A stretch of DNA of 64,000 bases from Streptomyces sp. 1222.5 (GCF_900105245.1 NZ_FNSZ01000001.1:1488001-1552000), one strand, 5' to 3'; shown: positions 45,554 through 55,304, counted from the stretch's first letter. Translations and numbers: made by a program. Notes: a model not told the origin generated them from the sequence alone.

Positions 45554-47314
45554 CTACGCCGACTTGGCGGCCGGCGCGTCCACCAGCCAGGGCAGCGCCC
45601 CCCGGTCCCCCGAACCGAGCCGCGTGTACGCGCCGTACAGATGGTTCCCCACGGTCCGCACGGACAGGGTCAGCCGCTCCGCGATCTCCCGGTTGCTCAG
45701 CCCCGCGGCGGCGAGGGTGACGATCTGGCGCTGCCGTACGGTGAGTTCACCGAGGGCGAGTCCGGACAGCGCCGGCGTGCGGGCGCCCTCGCAGCGGCGG
45801 GCGAGCGCGACCGCACGCGTGCGCGAGAGCCGGGCGGCGCTCGGATCGCGATGCGCCCGCACGGCCTGCGCGTACGCCTCCGCCGCGAACAGCAGGAACC
45901 CGCGTTCCCGCAGCGCCCCGGCGGCCCGGTCCAGCGCGGCCCCGTCACCGCGGGCGAGCGCTTCGGCGTGCCGGGCGAGGACACTGCCGGCCGGCAACCG
46001 CCCGGCGGCCGACCCGGTTTCACCGAGGCGTACGGCCTCGTACGGCCCGTACACGTCGCTCTCGCCCGGGTCGCAGGTTCCGCTCCGGCCACCGCCCTCG
46101 GCCACCGTGTCCGTCAGCTCCTGTTCGGCCAGGCGCAGTTCCTCGAGACAGCCGGCATCGTCCGGCGTCAGGCGCAGCCCCTCGCGGGCCCAGGCCGCCG
46201 CCTCCCGCACCGCCCCGCCCAGACGCGCGTACCGGGCCCGTACGGCGGCGTACCCGGCCGGGAGCCGGGCACCCTCCGCCACCAGCCACTCCCCCACCGG
46301 CGCGGGCACCGGCCGGACGTCCAGCTCCCGGATCCGCCGTACGAGCGTGTGCTGTTCGGCGTCGAGGGCGCTGCCGTACCCGTCCGCACCGCGGGACAGC
46401 CGGCGGGCCCGGAGCCGGCCGGCCATGGCACGCAGGGCCGGCCCGTGCAGGGGGTGGGCGAGCGTGACGGCGCCGTCGTCGCCGGCCTCGATCAGGGCGT
46501 CCGCCTCCAGTCGTTCGAGGACGTCCAGGTCGAGGTCGTCCAAGGGCAGCGGCAGGGGTTCGGCGAAGGCGAGGCGTTCCAGGGTGTCGAGGTCGCCGGG
46601 TCCGGGGCGCTCCAGGACCGGGGCCAGGCACTCGCGCACGGCCTGGGTGACCGGCAGCGCGCCCCGCCAGGCCCGCTCACCGGTGCCCGGCACGGGGACC
46701 AGCCGTCCGGCGGTGTCGAGCGCGGTCACCAGGTCGCGCAGCAGGCGCAGATCGCCCCGGCACACGCGGTGCAGCCGGCCCACTGTGAGGGGTTCCAGTC
46801 CGGTGCCGGCCAGCAGCCTGGCGGTGTCCTCGCGGGGCAGCGGGGCGAGGGCCAGCCGGGGCAGCAGCTCCCCGGTCCACAGCCGGGACACCGCGGCCGG
46901 TGCCGCCGTATCGTCGACGGCGGCCACGACCAGCCGGGTGCGCCCGTGCACGGCGAGCTGGTGGACGACGGCGGCGGAGGCCTCGTCGAGCAGGTGGGCG
47001 TCGTCCACGACGAGCAGCCGTACGCCGGACAGGAGCTGGACCGCGCGGTGCGGGGAGACGGTGTCGGGCAGCAGGTGCGCGAACGCGGCGAAGGGCAGTT
47101 CCCGTGCCTCGGGGGTGCCGGTGACCCGGAGGTGGTCCGTGCCCCGCAGCGCCTCCTCGATCAGCCGGGTCTTGCCGTGGCCGGGCGGCCCGGTCACCAC
47201 GATGCCGTGCCGTCCGCCCGCCGACGCCCCGCGCACCAGCTCCAGTTCGTCCTCGCGGCCGGTGAACGGCCAGGGCGTCTCGGGCGTCCGCGCGTCCTGC
47301 TCGAAAGTCCTCAC
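45554..47314 (-). CDS. LuxR-family regulator with AAA ATPase domain
   Basis: 586 residues, short for a LAL-type regulator. The ATPase has Walker A VVTGPPGHGKTRLIEEAL near residue 45 and Walker B VRLLVVDDAHLLDEASA near 100. The middle is helical without clear TPRs. The C-terminal LuxR HTH is LTVRQRQIVTLAAAGLSNREIAERLTLSVRTVGNHLYGAYTRLG (about 520-570). It is divergent from the HQxxH metallopeptidase-like gene with a 95-bp promoter gap holding the dyad TGAGT-N8-ACTCA. Its end lies 35 bp from the CHAT gene end, convergent. Confidence 0.88.
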   Translation of the reverse strand: MRTFEQDARTPETPWPFTGREDELELVRGASAGGRHGIVVTGPPGHGKTRLIEEALRGTDHLRVTGTPEARELPFAAFAHLLPDTVSPHRAVQLLSGVRLLVVDDAHLLDEASAAVVHQLAVHGRTRLVVAAVDDTAAPAAVSRLWTGELLPRLALAPLPREDTARLLAGTGLEPLTVGRLHRVCRGDLRLLRDLVTALDTAGRLVPVPGTGERAWRGALPVTQAVRECLAPVLERPGPGDLDTLERLAFAEPLPLPLDDLDLDVLERLEADALIEAGDDGAVTLAHPLHGPALRAMAGRLRARRLSRGADGYGSALDAEQHTLVRRIRELDVRPVPAPVGEWLVAEGARLPAGYAAVRARYARLGGAVREAAAWAREGLRLTPDDAGCLEELRLAEQELTDTVAEGGGRSGTCDPGESDVYGPYEAVRLGETGSAAGRLPAGSVLARHAEALARGDGAALDRAAGALRERGFLLFAAEAYAQAVRAHRDPSAARLSRTRAVALARRCEGARTPALSGLALGELTVRQRQIVTLAAAGLSNREIAERLTLSVRTVGNHLYGAYTRLGSGDRGALPWLVDAPAAKSA

Positions 47315-47409
47315 CTCATCAGGAGCGCCCGTACTCGGTTCTGATACAGGGGGACTTGAGTAGCCCCCGACTCAGGCGCCCGGTACCGGTGGGCGGGCAG
47401 TCTTTCGGC

Positions 47410-48495
47410 ATGACCCGACGCCTCTGCTCGCTACCGCGGCAGCCGGCCCCGTCCTTCGCGGCGGGGCTGACGGCCGAGCGGCTGGGCGCGCTGCTCGCCG
47501 GGCGGCGGATGTGGGTCAACGGCACGGTCCTGCACTACTGCTTCCTCGACACCGCTGCCGACGCCTCGGTGATCCCGGTTCCCGGGACCGCTGAACTGCG
47601 CCGGGTGCCGTGGGGCGGTGGTGCGGGGCAGCGGGACGTGGTGCGCGAGTGCTTCCGCGAGTGGCAGGGCCTCGGTATCGGCGTGACCTTCGCCGAGGTC
47701 GGCGACCGGCGGGAGGCGGAACTGCGGATCGGCTTCCAGGCCGGTGCGGGTTCCTGGTCGGCGGTGGGGCGGGGGGCCCTGTCGGTCGGCCGTGGCGAGC
47801 GCACCATGAACCTCGGCTGGGACGTGACCGCGCCGGGGGAACGCGGGACCGTCCTGCACCAGATCGGGCACGCGCTCGGTCTGGTGCACGAGCACCAGAG
47901 CCCGTTCGCCGGGCTCCACTGGGACGACGAGGCCGTGTACGCCGAGCTGGCGGGTCCGCCGAACTTCTGGAGCCGGCAGACGACGTACGCGAACGTGCTG
48001 CGGACGCTGGACGCCGGCGAGGCGAGCGGCTCGGTGTGGGACCCGCAGTCGGTCATGGCGCTGCCCTTCGGGCCGGGGCTCGTGCTGGAGCCGGAGCAGT
48101 ACCGAGGGGGGCTGCGTCCGTCCGGCACACCGTCGCCGGCCGACAAGGAGCTGGTGCTGCGCTGGTACCCGCCAGCGGACCCGGCCGGCCCGGCCCCGCT
48201 GGTGCCGTTCCGGTCGGTGCCGCTGGGTCTCGGCCCGGCGGGGCAGGCCGACTTCGTCGTCGAACCGCCGGAGACCCGCGACTACACCGTGGGCACCTTC
48301 GGCGACGCCGACACCGTGCTCGTGGTCTTCGAGGAGCGTGACGGGGAAGCGCGCTATCTCGCGGGGCACGACGACGGCGGCGGCCCGGACAACGCCGTTG
48401 TCGGGGTACGGCTCGTCAGGGGCCGCCGCTACTTCGTCCGGGTCCGCCTGTACTCCGGCTGGGGTGCGGGAGAGACCGCGGTCATGTGCTGGTGA
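47410..48495 (+). CDS. Astacin-like M12 metallopeptidase homologue with catalytic Glu replaced (HQxxH)
   Basis: 361 residues, no signal peptide. The peptidase-like domain has WVNGTVLHYCFLD near residue 36 and the zinc motif GTVLHQIGHALGLVHEHQSPF near 155, where astacins have HExxHxxGxxHE. All three His ligands are kept, but the general-base Glu is Gln (codon CAG at 47859-47861), and the Met-turn region may be SVMALPFGPGL. A beta-sandwich of about 100 residues (RDYTVGTFGDADTVLVVFEERDG) resembles PPC-like domains. Zinc binding is likely, hydrolysis doubtful. The ATG at 47410 is weakly supported by a ribosome site. Divergent from the LuxR gene. Confidence 0.75.
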   Translation: MTRRLCSLPRQPAPSFAAGLTAERLGALLAGRRMWVNGTVLHYCFLDTAADASVIPVPGTAELRRVPWGGGAGQRDVVRECFREWQGLGIGVTFAEVGDRREAELRIGFQAGAGSWSAVGRGALSVGRGERTMNLGWDVTAPGERGTVLHQIGHALGLVHEHQSPFAGLHWDDEAVYAELAGPPNFWSRQTTYANVLRTLDAGEASGSVWDPQSVMALPFGPGLVLEPEQYRGGLRPSGTPSPADKELVLRWYPPADPAGPAPLVPFRSVPLGLGPAGQADFVVEPPETRDYTVGTFGDADTVLVVFEERDGEARYLAGHDDGGGPDNAVVGVRLVRGRRYFVRVRLYSGWGAGETAVMCW

Positions 48496-48530
48496 GGGGG
48501 GGACCAGGGTCCGGCGCCGGGGGAACGGTC

Positions 48531-48563
48531 GCGGACGTCACCCACGGGGGAGGTGACGTCCGC
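48531..48563. terminator. Bidirectional hairpin terminator between convergent genes
   Basis: GCGGACGTCACC pairs perfectly over 12 bp with GGTGACGTCCGC around a 9-nt loop, exactly between the stop of the astacin-like gene (48495) and the stop of the leftward LLM monooxygenase (48590). The symmetry suits both strands. Confidence 0.75.
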
Positions 48564-48589
48564 GGCCACGCCGTCGTGCGGGACGTGCG

Positions 48590-49966
48590 TCAGGACGCGA
48601 GCCGGCCGGCCGGGGAGCCCGTGTCCGGGTGGTCCAGGCCCAGGTGGTCGCGGAGGGTCGTGCCCGCGTAGTCGGTGCGGAAGACACCCTGCTCCTGGAG
48701 CAGCGGGACCACCTTGTCGGCGAACGGGTCGAGGCCGCCCGGGGTGATGTGCGGGACAAGGATGAAGCCGTCGGAGGCGTCGGCCTGCACGAAGTCGTTG
48801 ATGCTCCGCGCGACGGTCTCCGGGGCGCCGACGAACGTCTGGCGGTTGCCCGTGTTGATGACCAGATCGCGGATCGACCACTTGTTGGCCTCGGCGAGCT
48901 GCCGCCACTCGCGGGCGACGGCGATCGGGTCGCGGTACATCCGCACCTGGGCGCGGCCCCGGGAGATGTGCTCCTCGCCCACCACCGGATCGACGTCGGG
49001 CAGCGGGCCCTCCGGGTCGTACGACGACAGGTCCCGGTTCCAGACGAACTCCAGGTGCTTGATGGCGGTGGCCCCGCTGACCTGCTGCCGGCGCACCTCG
49101 CGGGCGAGTTCGGCGGCCTCCTGGTCGGTGTCGCCGAGGACGAAGGTCGCTGCTGGCAGGATCAGCAGCTGGTCGGGGCGGCGCCCGTACCTGGCGAGGC
49201 GGGACTTGACGTCCGTGTAGAAGGCCTGGCCCTCCTTCAGCGTGGCGTACCGGCTGAAGATCGCGTCCGCGTCGGAGGCGGCGAACTCGCGGCCCTCGTC
49301 CGAGTCGCCGGCCTGGAAGATCACCGGACGGCCCTGCGGGGAGCGCGGGACGTTGAACCGGCCGTGGATGTCGAAGTGCTGCCCCTGGTGCACGAACGCG
49401 CCGGCCTTGGCGTCCCGCAGGAAGGTGCCGGTGGCCCGGTCCGCGAGGATCTCGTCGCCGTGCCAGGAGTCGAAGAGCTCCTGGGCGGTGGTGAGGAACT
49501 CCTTGGCGCGGGAGTAGCGCTCGTCCTGCGGCAGGAATCCGCCGCGGCGGAAGTTCTCGCCGGTGAAGGCGTCCCAGGACGTGACGACGTTCCACGCGGA
49601 GCGGCCGTCGGAGAGATGGTCGAGGCTTGCGAACTGGCGGGCCACCTCGTACGGCTCGTTGAACGTGGAGTTGATGGTGCCGGTCAGGCCGAGCCGGTCG
49701 GTGACGGCGGCCAGCGCGGCCAGCACGGTGAAGGTGTCGGGGCGGCCGACGACGTCCAGGTCGTAGATGCTGCCCCCCTGTTCGCGCAGGCGCAGGCCCT
49801 CGGCGAGGAACAGGAAGTCGAACTTGGCGCGTTCGGCGGTGCGGGCGAAGCGCACGAAGGAGTCGAACTCGATGTGGCTGCCGGCGGCCGGGTCGCTCCA
49901 CACGGTGGTGTTGTTGACGCCCGGGAAGTGCGCGGCCAGGTGTATCTGCTTCAGCGGCTTGCTCAT
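48590..49966 (-). CDS. LLM-class FMN-dependent monooxygenase (NtaA/SnaA/DszA type)
   Basis: 458 residues of the bacterial luciferase fold. IHLAAHFPGVNNTTVWSDP near residue 8, FARTAERAKFDFLFLAEGLRLRE near 40, TINSTFNEPYEVARQFASLDHLSDGRSAWNVVTSWD near 100-135 and GRPVIFQAGDSDEGREFAA near 225 are hallmarks of the NtaA/SnaA/DszA/SoxA group that cleaves C-S or C-N bonds with reduced FMN. The ATG at 49966 lies 27 bp after the preceding LLM gene, so they form an operon led by the leader peptide at 51438. A role in using organosulfur compounds is inferred from that leader. The flavin reductase is not adjacent. Confidence 0.88.
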   Translation of the reverse strand: MSKPLKQIHLAAHFPGVNNTTVWSDPAAGSHIEFDSFVRFARTAERAKFDFLFLAEGLRLREQGGSIYDLDVVGRPDTFTVLAALAAVTDRLGLTGTINSTFNEPYEVARQFASLDHLSDGRSAWNVVTSWDAFTGENFRRGGFLPQDERYSRAKEFLTTAQELFDSWHGDEILADRATGTFLRDAKAGAFVHQGQHFDIHGRFNVPRSPQGRPVIFQAGDSDEGREFAASDADAIFSRYATLKEGQAFYTDVKSRLARYGRRPDQLLILPAATFVLGDTDQEAAELAREVRRQQVSGATAIKHLEFVWNRDLSSYDPEGPLPDVDPVVGEEHISRGRAQVRMYRDPIAVAREWRQLAEANKWSIRDLVINTGNRQTFVGAPETVARSINDFVQADASDGFILVPHITPGGLDPFADKVVPLLQEQGVFRTDYAGTTLRDHLGLDHPDTGSPAGRLAS

Positions 49967-49992
49967 GGGGTGGGGTGGTCCTCTCCGGCCGC

Positions 49993-51201
49993 TCAGGCCG
50001 ATGCGGCTGCGTAGCGGTTGGCGGGGCGGGCGAGGCCGAGGAGGCCGCGCAGGGTGCCGGCCTCGTAGGCGTCGCGGAAGCGGTCGCGGCGCTGGAGTTC
50101 GGGCACCAGGTCCCGGCTGATCCGGGGCAGGTCGTGGCCGGCGACGGCGGGCCGCAGACGGAAGCCGGTCAGCCCCGCCGACGCCAGCTCCTCCAGCAGG
50201 TCGGCCAGCTGGGCGGCGGTGCCGGTGAAGATCCGGGCGTCGCTGGTGTACGGCTCGCCCGCGAGGGTGTCCAGGCGCTCCCGGCGGCCCTGCGCCTCCG
50301 CCCGGGTGTCGTCGAGGAACACGACGAGGTCACCGAAGACGTGCAGGGTCTCCCCGGCCCGGCCCGCGGCCTCCTGCTCGGCACGGATCTCCGTGACGAT
50401 CGCACGGGCCTGGTCCGTGTCGTGCGGGGTGACGTAGCCGACGTCGGCCTGCCGGGCCACCAGCCGGTACGGGACGGTCTGGTGCGCGAGGGCGGTGACC
50501 AGCGGCTGGCCCTGCGGTGGCCGGGGTGTGATGGAGGGGCCCTTCACACTGAAGAAGCGGCCCTGGAAGTCGATGTAGTGCAGCTTGTCCCGGTCGATGA
50601 ACCGGCCGGTGGCGGCGTCGCGGATCTCGGCGTCGTCCTCCCAGCTGTCCCAGAGCCGGCGCACGGCCTCCACGTGGTCGGTGGCCTCCTCGAACAGCGC
50701 GGCGACCTGGTCCCGGGCGGCCGGGCTGTCGTAGGCGTCGACGGGCTCGATCGTGCGGCGGCCGAAGTGGGCGGCCTCGTCGGGGCGGGCGGTGATCTGC
50801 ACCCGCAGGCCGGCGCGTCCGGTGCTGACGTAGTCCAGGGTGGCGATCGCCTTGGAGATGTGGAACGGCTCGGTGTGCGTGGCCACGACGGTCGGGACGA
50901 GACCTATGTGCCGGGTGAGCGGGGCGACGCGGGAGGCGACGAGGACCGCGTCGAGCCGGCCCCGCACCTGGTCGGTGCGGTCGTCCGGCTGGAGGAAGCG
51001 CGAGGACTGCGGGCCGAGGCCGTCCTCGATGGTGACGAAGTCGAGCAGGCCGCGTTCGGCCTCGGCGACCAGGTCGGCCCAGTAGCCGGCGGTGAACAGG
51101 TCCCGGGGGCGGGCGACCGGTTCGCGCCAGGACGCCGGATGCCAGCCGGTGCCGTCCAGGGCGACGGCGAGATGCAGCGGGGAAGCGGGAGTTGAGGACA
51201 C
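49993..51201 (-). CDS. LLM-class flavin-dependent oxidoreductase
   Basis: 402 residues, luciferase-like barrel: LHLAVALDGTGWHPASW near residue 10, WADLVAEAERGLLDFVTIEDG near 40, TRHIGLVPTVVATHTEPFHISKAIATLDYVSTGRAGLRVQ near 95-130 and QGQPLVTALAHQTVPYRLVARQADVGYV near 240. It is more distantly related to the following LLM protein, so the pair could act on different organosulfur or organonitrogen substrates or sequentially. The GTG at 51201 has AAGGAAGG upstream. First structural gene after the leader peptide. Confidence 0.85.
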   Translation of the reverse strand: MSSTPASPLHLAVALDGTGWHPASWREPVARPRDLFTAGYWADLVAEAERGLLDFVTIEDGLGPQSSRFLQPDDRTDQVRGRLDAVLVASRVAPLTRHIGLVPTVVATHTEPFHISKAIATLDYVSTGRAGLRVQITARPDEAAHFGRRTIEPVDAYDSPAARDQVAALFEEATDHVEAVRRLWDSWEDDAEIRDAATGRFIDRDKLHYIDFQGRFFSVKGPSITPRPPQGQPLVTALAHQTVPYRLVARQADVGYVTPHDTDQARAIVTEIRAEQEAAGRAGETLHVFGDLVVFLDDTRAEAQGRRERLDTLAGEPYTSDARIFTGTAAQLADLLEELASAGLTGFRLRPAVAGHDLPRISRDLVPELQRRDRFRDAYEAGTLRGLLGLARPANRYAAASA

Positions 51202-51327
51202 GTCGGTGCCTTCCTTGATGTCCGTACGACAGGGCCGGCTCACCGGGCGGGCGTCGGCGACGGCGAGCGCGGCGGCAGGAGACCCGGGCGCGGTGCCGGG
51301 GAGAGAAGGGAGGAGAAGGAGAGGAGG

Positions 51328-51438
51328 TCAGCGGCGACAGAGTGCGGCGGACACGCGCTGGAGGTCTATGTGCGGCCGGGAGTGCAGACGCACGGAGCGG
51401 TACGGGTGCGCAACGCAGGGCGGGAGTACGCGGGTCAC
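51328..51438 (-). CDS. Regulatory leader peptide (36 aa) before the LLM monooxygenase operon
   Basis: GTG at 51438, with GGAGGTGAC upstream, encodes a 36-residue Arg-rich peptide ending LHSRPHIDLQRVSAALCRR. The (I/V)DLxRV(S/C)xA block is shared with the leader peptides at 55506 and 56812 and belongs to the small actinobacterial 'putative leader peptide' type found before sulfur genes. An in-frame GTG nine bases upstream has no room for a ribosome site. The peptide stops 126 bp before the LLM gene. Translation of the Cys/Arg-rich end probably tunes downstream expression by attenuation. Confidence 0.75.
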   Translation of the reverse strand: MTRVLPPCVAHPYRSVRLHSRPHIDLQRVSAALCRR

Positions 51439-51499
51439 GGCCGTCACCTCCGTCCGTCGGGCGCGGCGGGCCTGGTCGGCGACCGCCGGGCGGATCCCG

Positions 51500-52252
51500 T
51501 CACGAGTACAACGCCCGGCCGGCGCCGGGTGTTCCCGGTGTGCGGACCCGGACGATCCGTGAGCGGCGGCGGAACGTGAACCCGATCGACTCGTAGAGCC
51601 GGATCGCCCGGCGGTTGTCCGCGGCCGCGTGCAGGAACGGGGTGTCCCCGCGGTCCCGGATGCCCGCGGCGACCGCGCGCACCAGCCGGGTGGCCAGGCC
51701 CCGGGTGCGGTGCCCGGGGTCGGTGCAGACGGCGCTGATCTCCGTCCAGCCGGGGAGCCGCAGCCGCTCCCCCGCGAGGGCGATCAGCCGGCCCTCGTAC
51801 CGGATGCCGCGGTAGGACCCCATGTCGACGGTCCGGTTCAGGAACGGGCCGGGGCGGCTCCGGGCGACCAGGTCGAGGATCTCGGGGACGTCCGCGGGTC
51901 CCAGCCGTACCGCCTCCGGGTCGGGTGCGGCCCGCAGGGCGGTGTCGACGAGCTGGACCCCCTCCCCGCCGCCGACGACCTCCCACCCGTCCGGAACCCG
52001 CTCGACGGGCTTGATCCGTACGGTGGTTCCGGGACCGGCCAGCGTGTGCAGGTCGGTCCAGGCGGCCGGGTCGGCGGGGTCGGCGAGGGCGGCGAAGTCG
52101 TAGGTCCCGGGCAGGTAGCGGGCGGCGCGGCCCACGCGTTCGGCGAGGTGGGCGTGCGGGCCGTCGAGAGCGGCCCAGACCGCGTTGTCGAGGACGGCCG
52201 TGCCGGCCGGGGCGGGGGCTCCGCCCGCGCGGAGGTCGGTCGTTGGGGCCAC
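51500..52252 (-). CDS. GNAT-family N-acetyltransferase
   Basis: 250 residues. The C-terminal GNAT domain (about 125-240) shows the acetyl-CoA motif A in ISAVCTDPGHRTRGLATRLVRAVAAGIRDRG and the terminal strand/helix NRRAIRLYESIGFTFRRRSRIV. The N-terminal part is of the FR47/YpeA type with VPEILDLVARSRPGPF. Substrate unknown. Its place between the transporter genes and the LLM operon suggests acetylation of an amine or thiol imported or released there. The GTG at 52252 lies 52 bp after the binding-protein gene, so it may belong to the transporter operon. Confidence 0.85.
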   Translation of the reverse strand: MAPTTDLRAGGAPAPAGTAVLDNAVWAALDGPHAHLAERVGRAARYLPGTYDFAALADPADPAAWTDLHTLAGPGTTVRIKPVERVPDGWEVVGGGEGVQLVDTALRAAPDPEAVRLGPADVPEILDLVARSRPGPFLNRTVDMGSYRGIRYEGRLIALAGERLRLPGWTEISAVCTDPGHRTRGLATRLVRAVAAGIRDRGDTPFLHAAADNRRAIRLYESIGFTFRRRSRIVRVRTPGTPGAGRALYS

Positions 52253-52304
52253 GGAGGCGGAGTCCCTTCTCGGCTCGGTGTCACTGGTCGGGACGGCTGG
52301 ACCG

Positions 52305-53324
52305 TCAGGAGTTGTCCAGCGGCAGGCCGGGCGGGTTGACCTCCGACTTGGCCACGGCCTCGTTGGAGAGGTTGTAGGCGGCCAGCCACTTGGCGTACTG
52401 CCCGTGCTCGATGAGGTAGTTGATGGCGTCGGCGAGCGGCTCGGCGAGACCGCTGTCCTTCTTGGCGGTCGCGGCGATCAGTCCCTGGAGCGTCTCACCG
52501 GCCCCGGAGAAAGTGCCCGCGTTGCGGGTGGGGTTGGGCGTGTCGGCGGTCTGCCGGGCCCGGTAGGCGACGCTGGGGTTCGGGCCGAAGAAGGCGTCGA
52601 TCTTGCCGCTGCCGAGCGCCAGGTTGATGGAGTTCTGGTCGGGGAAGTACTTGACGGTGAGCTTCTTGCCCTCCTTGGCCAGCTTGGCCTTCCACTCCAG
52701 GAGGATCTTCTCCTGGTTGGTGCCGGAGCCCACGGAGACCGTCTTGTCCGCGAGGCTCTTGTAGTCGCCGTCGAACTTCCAGGTGTTCTTCTTCAGTACC
52801 TCGAAGGCCAGGTTGTCCTGACGGTAGGAGGCGAACTCGTACTTCTTCTTGCGCTCCTCGGTGTCGGTCACGTTGGAGAAGGCCACGTCGACCTTGCCGC
52901 TGTCGACGCCGACGAAGAGGTTCTCCCAGGTGGAGTTCCTGATCTCGGGCTTGAGGCCGAGAACGGCGGCCACCAGGCGGCCGAAGTCGGGCTCGGAGCC
53001 GGTGAGCGTCTTCTGGTCGCTGCCCACGAAGTTCAGGGGCGCGGACCCCGACGGCAGGGCCCCGACGCCGATGACGAGCTTGCCGCTCCTGCGGACGGCG
53101 GCAGGCAGTTCGGCGCTGATCGACTTCACCTCGGAGACCTTCAGTTCGGTCTCCTCGGCGGCTCCGTTGGACAGCTGCCCCACGGTGACCGTTCCGGTGG
53201 TCTCGGTCCGGGCGGCCGCCTCGCTGTCGCCCCCGCAGGCGGTGAGCCCGGTGGCGAGGGTGGCGACGGCGGTCGCCGCGGTGATGCCGCGTGTCAGGCT
53301 GCGTCGGGAGATGTGGCTGGGCAT
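52305..53324 (-). CDS. Family-3 ABC transporter substrate-binding lipoprotein
   Basis: 339 residues. A signal of about 30 residues with paired Arg (SRRSLTRGITAATAVATLA) ends in the lipobox LTAC, so the protein is lipid-anchored outside the membrane. The twin Arg could make it a Tat substrate. The family-3 periplasmic fold follows: KLVIGVGALPSGSAPLNFVG, ENLFVGVDSGKVDVAFSNVTDTEERKKKYEFAS and KTVSVGSGTNQEKILLEW. Ligands of the family are polar amino acids, including cystine. The leader peptide upstream favours a sulfur compound. Confidence 0.88.
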   Translation of the reverse strand: MPSHISRRSLTRGITAATAVATLATGLTACGGDSEAAARTETTGTVTVGQLSNGAAEETELKVSEVKSISAELPAAVRRSGKLVIGVGALPSGSAPLNFVGSDQKTLTGSEPDFGRLVAAVLGLKPEIRNSTWENLFVGVDSGKVDVAFSNVTDTEERKKKYEFASYRQDNLAFEVLKKNTWKFDGDYKSLADKTVSVGSGTNQEKILLEWKAKLAKEGKKLTVKYFPDQNSINLALGSGKIDAFFGPNPSVAYRARQTADTPNPTRNAGTFSGAGETLQGLIAATAKKDSGLAEPLADAINYLIEHGQYAKWLAAYNLSNEAVAKSEVNPPGLPLDNS

Positions 53325-53413
53325 GGCGTGGCTGTCCTTGTCTCGCTGTCGAGGGAAGTGAGGTGGTGCGGTGGTGCCGTGGGGGGGGCGTGGGTACGCC
53401 GCCGGGGGGCGGG

Positions 53414-54205
53414 TCAGAGCACCCTGGCGAGGAAGTTCCGGGTCCGTTCGTGCCGCGGCCGGTCCAGCACCTTCTCGGGCGGGCCCTGTTCGACGATCCG
53501 GCCGCCGTCGATGAAGACGACCCGGTCGGCGATCTCGCGGGCGAAACCGATCTCGTGGGTGACGATGACGAGCGTGGTGCCGCTGGTCGCCAGGTCCTTG
53601 ATGACGGCCAGTACCTCGCCGACGAGTTCGGGGTCGAGCGCCGAGGTCGGTTCGTCGAAGAGGATGACCCCGGGGCGCAGGGCGAGGGCGCGGGCGATGG
53701 CGACGCGCTGCTGCTGCCCGCCGGACAGCTGGCGCGGGTAGGCGCCGGTCCGGTCGCCGAGCCCCACCCGTTCGAGGAGTTCCCGGGCGAGCTCCCGGGC
53801 TGCCGGCCTGGTCAGCCTGCCGGTGGCGGCGGGGGCCGCGGCGACGTTGTCGAGGACCGTCAGGTGCGGAAAGAGGTTGAAGTTCTGGAAGACGAAACCG
53901 ATCCGGCTGCGCTGCGCCAGGATGGCGCGTTCGCCGAGCTCCTTCAGGTGCTCCCCCTGACGCTTCACGCCGATCGGCTCGCCGCCGACGCTGACGTGGC
54001 CGATCTCGGGCTTCTCCAAGTGGTTCATGACCCTGAGCAGGGTCGACTTGCCGGAGCCGGACGGGCCGAGGATCACGGTGACCTCGCCGGGGCGGATGGA
54101 CAGGTCGATGCCGTCGAGGACGCGGTGGGTGCCGTACCACTTGTGGACGTCGTGCACCTCCAGCGCGGCGGGGGCGGCCTCCTCGAAGGCGGGTGCGCTC
54201 GTCAT
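53414..54205 (-). CDS. Amino-acid ABC transporter ATP-binding protein
   Basis: 263 residues. Walker A is [18 protein letters not shown] near residue 48, the Q-loop is [19 protein letters not shown] near 105, the signature [15 protein letters not shown] near 160, Walker [15 protein letters not shown] near 182 and the His switch VTHEIGFA. This is the GlnQ/HisP-type polar amino acid ATPase. The ATG at 54205 overlaps the permease stop as ATGA. It energises import through the permease and the binding lipoprotein encoded on either side. Confidence 0.93.
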   Translation of the reverse strand: MTSAPAFEEAAPAALEVHDVHKWYGTHRVLDGIDLSIRPGEVTVILGPSGSGKSTLLRVMNHLEKPEIGHVSVGGEPIGVKRQGEHLKELGERAILAQRSRIGFVFQNFNLFPHLTVLDNVAAAPAATGRLTRPAARELARELLERVGLGDRTGAYPRQLSGGQQQRVAIARALALRPGVILFDEPTSALDPELVGEVLAVIKDLATSGTTLVIVTHEIGFAREIADRVVFIDGGRIVEQGPPEKVLDRPRHERTRNFLARVL

Positions 54206-55182
54206 ACGGCGGCCTCCCTGCGCAGCCGGGCCCGCAGGTCGGTGAGTCCGGCCAGGGCCTTCTGGACCGGGGTCGGCGGCAGGGTGCGCGTGGCACCGCG
54301 GGCGTAGTACCGCTCGACGTAGAACTGGACGACGGACACGGCGCTGGTCAGGATCAGGTACCAGACGGTGGCGACCAGCAGCAGCGGCACGATGTCGCCG
54401 GGGTAGGTGTTGCCCATCGACTGCACGGACCCGAACAGGTCGAGCAGGGACACGTAGAACACCAGGGACGTGCTCTTGACGAGGCCGATGAGCTGGTTGA
54501 CGTAGTTCGGTGTGATGGACCTGAGGGCCTGCGGGAAGACGATCCTGCGGAACCGGTAGCCCCTGGGCAGTCCGAGCGCGGCGGCCGCCTCGTGCTGTCC
54601 CTGGTCGACGGAGAGCAGGCCGCCGCGTACCACCTCGGCCGCGTACGCCGCCTCGTTGAGACTGAGCCCCACGACGGCGATCGCCAGGTCGGTGGCCAGC
54701 TTCGACTCGTCGAAGGTGACGAAGGCGGGGCCGAACGGCACGCCGAGGCTCAACGTCCGGTACAGGGCGCTGAAGTTGTACAGGAAGATCAGCACCACGA
54801 TCAGCGGGATCGAGCGGAACAGCCAGGTGTACGTCCAGCTGACGGCGCGCAGCACCGGGCTTCCGGACACTCTGGCGAGCGCCAGCAGGATGCCGCCGGC
54901 CAGTCCCAGTACGGCGCTGAGCGCGGCGACTTCGAGGGTGACACCGAGGCCGTCCAGCACGGTCGGGCGCAGGAACCAGTAGCGGAATCGGTCCCACTGG
55001 TAGAAGGGGTTCGTCACCAGTCCGTGCAGGATCTGCGCGACCAGCACGAGGACGATCGCGGTGAGGATCCAGCGGCCGGGGCGGCGCAGCGGCTGAACGT
55101 GCTGCGCGGTGCGTTGTTTTGACGGTGTGTCGGACGGTGGCGCCTCGGCGAGAGAGAGGGCGGCGCCTGGGGGTTCGCTCAT
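54202..55182 (-). CDS. Polar amino-acid ABC transporter permease
   Basis: 326 residues with an N-terminal cytoplasmic tail and about five spans. The EAA-loop signature of His/Glu-type permeases is [45 protein letters not shown] near residues 205-245. [32 protein letters not shown] opens the domain. A single permease gene implies a homodimeric channel. The ATG at 55182 begins the transporter operon, 178 bp after the leader peptide at 55506-55360, with a perfect hairpin in between. Confidence 0.9.
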   Translation of the reverse strand: MSEPPGAALSLAEAPPSDTPSKQRTAQHVQPLRRPGRWILTAIVLVLVAQILHGLVTNPFYQWDRFRYWFLRPTVLDGLGVTLEVAALSAVLGLAGGILLALARVSGSPVLRAVSWTYTWLFRSIPLIVVLIFLYNFSALYRTLSLGVPFGPAFVTFDESKLATDLAIAVVGLSLNEAAYAAEVVRGGLLSVDQGQHEAAAALGLPRGYRFRRIVFPQALRSITPNYVNQLIGLVKSTSLVFYVSLLDLFGSVQSMGNTYPGDIVPLLLVATVWYLILTSAVSVVQFYVERYYARGATRTLPPTPVQKALAGLTDLRARLRREAAV

Positions 55183-55304
55183 GGCGGGCTCCGGCTGGGG
55201 GTCGGACGGCCCCGGACGGCGCGGCGGGCGGGTGTGCGGCACCACGGCACTGGGGCACGGGAGGGCACACGGGTACGCGCGGGACCGGGAACCGGGCGGG
55301 CGAC

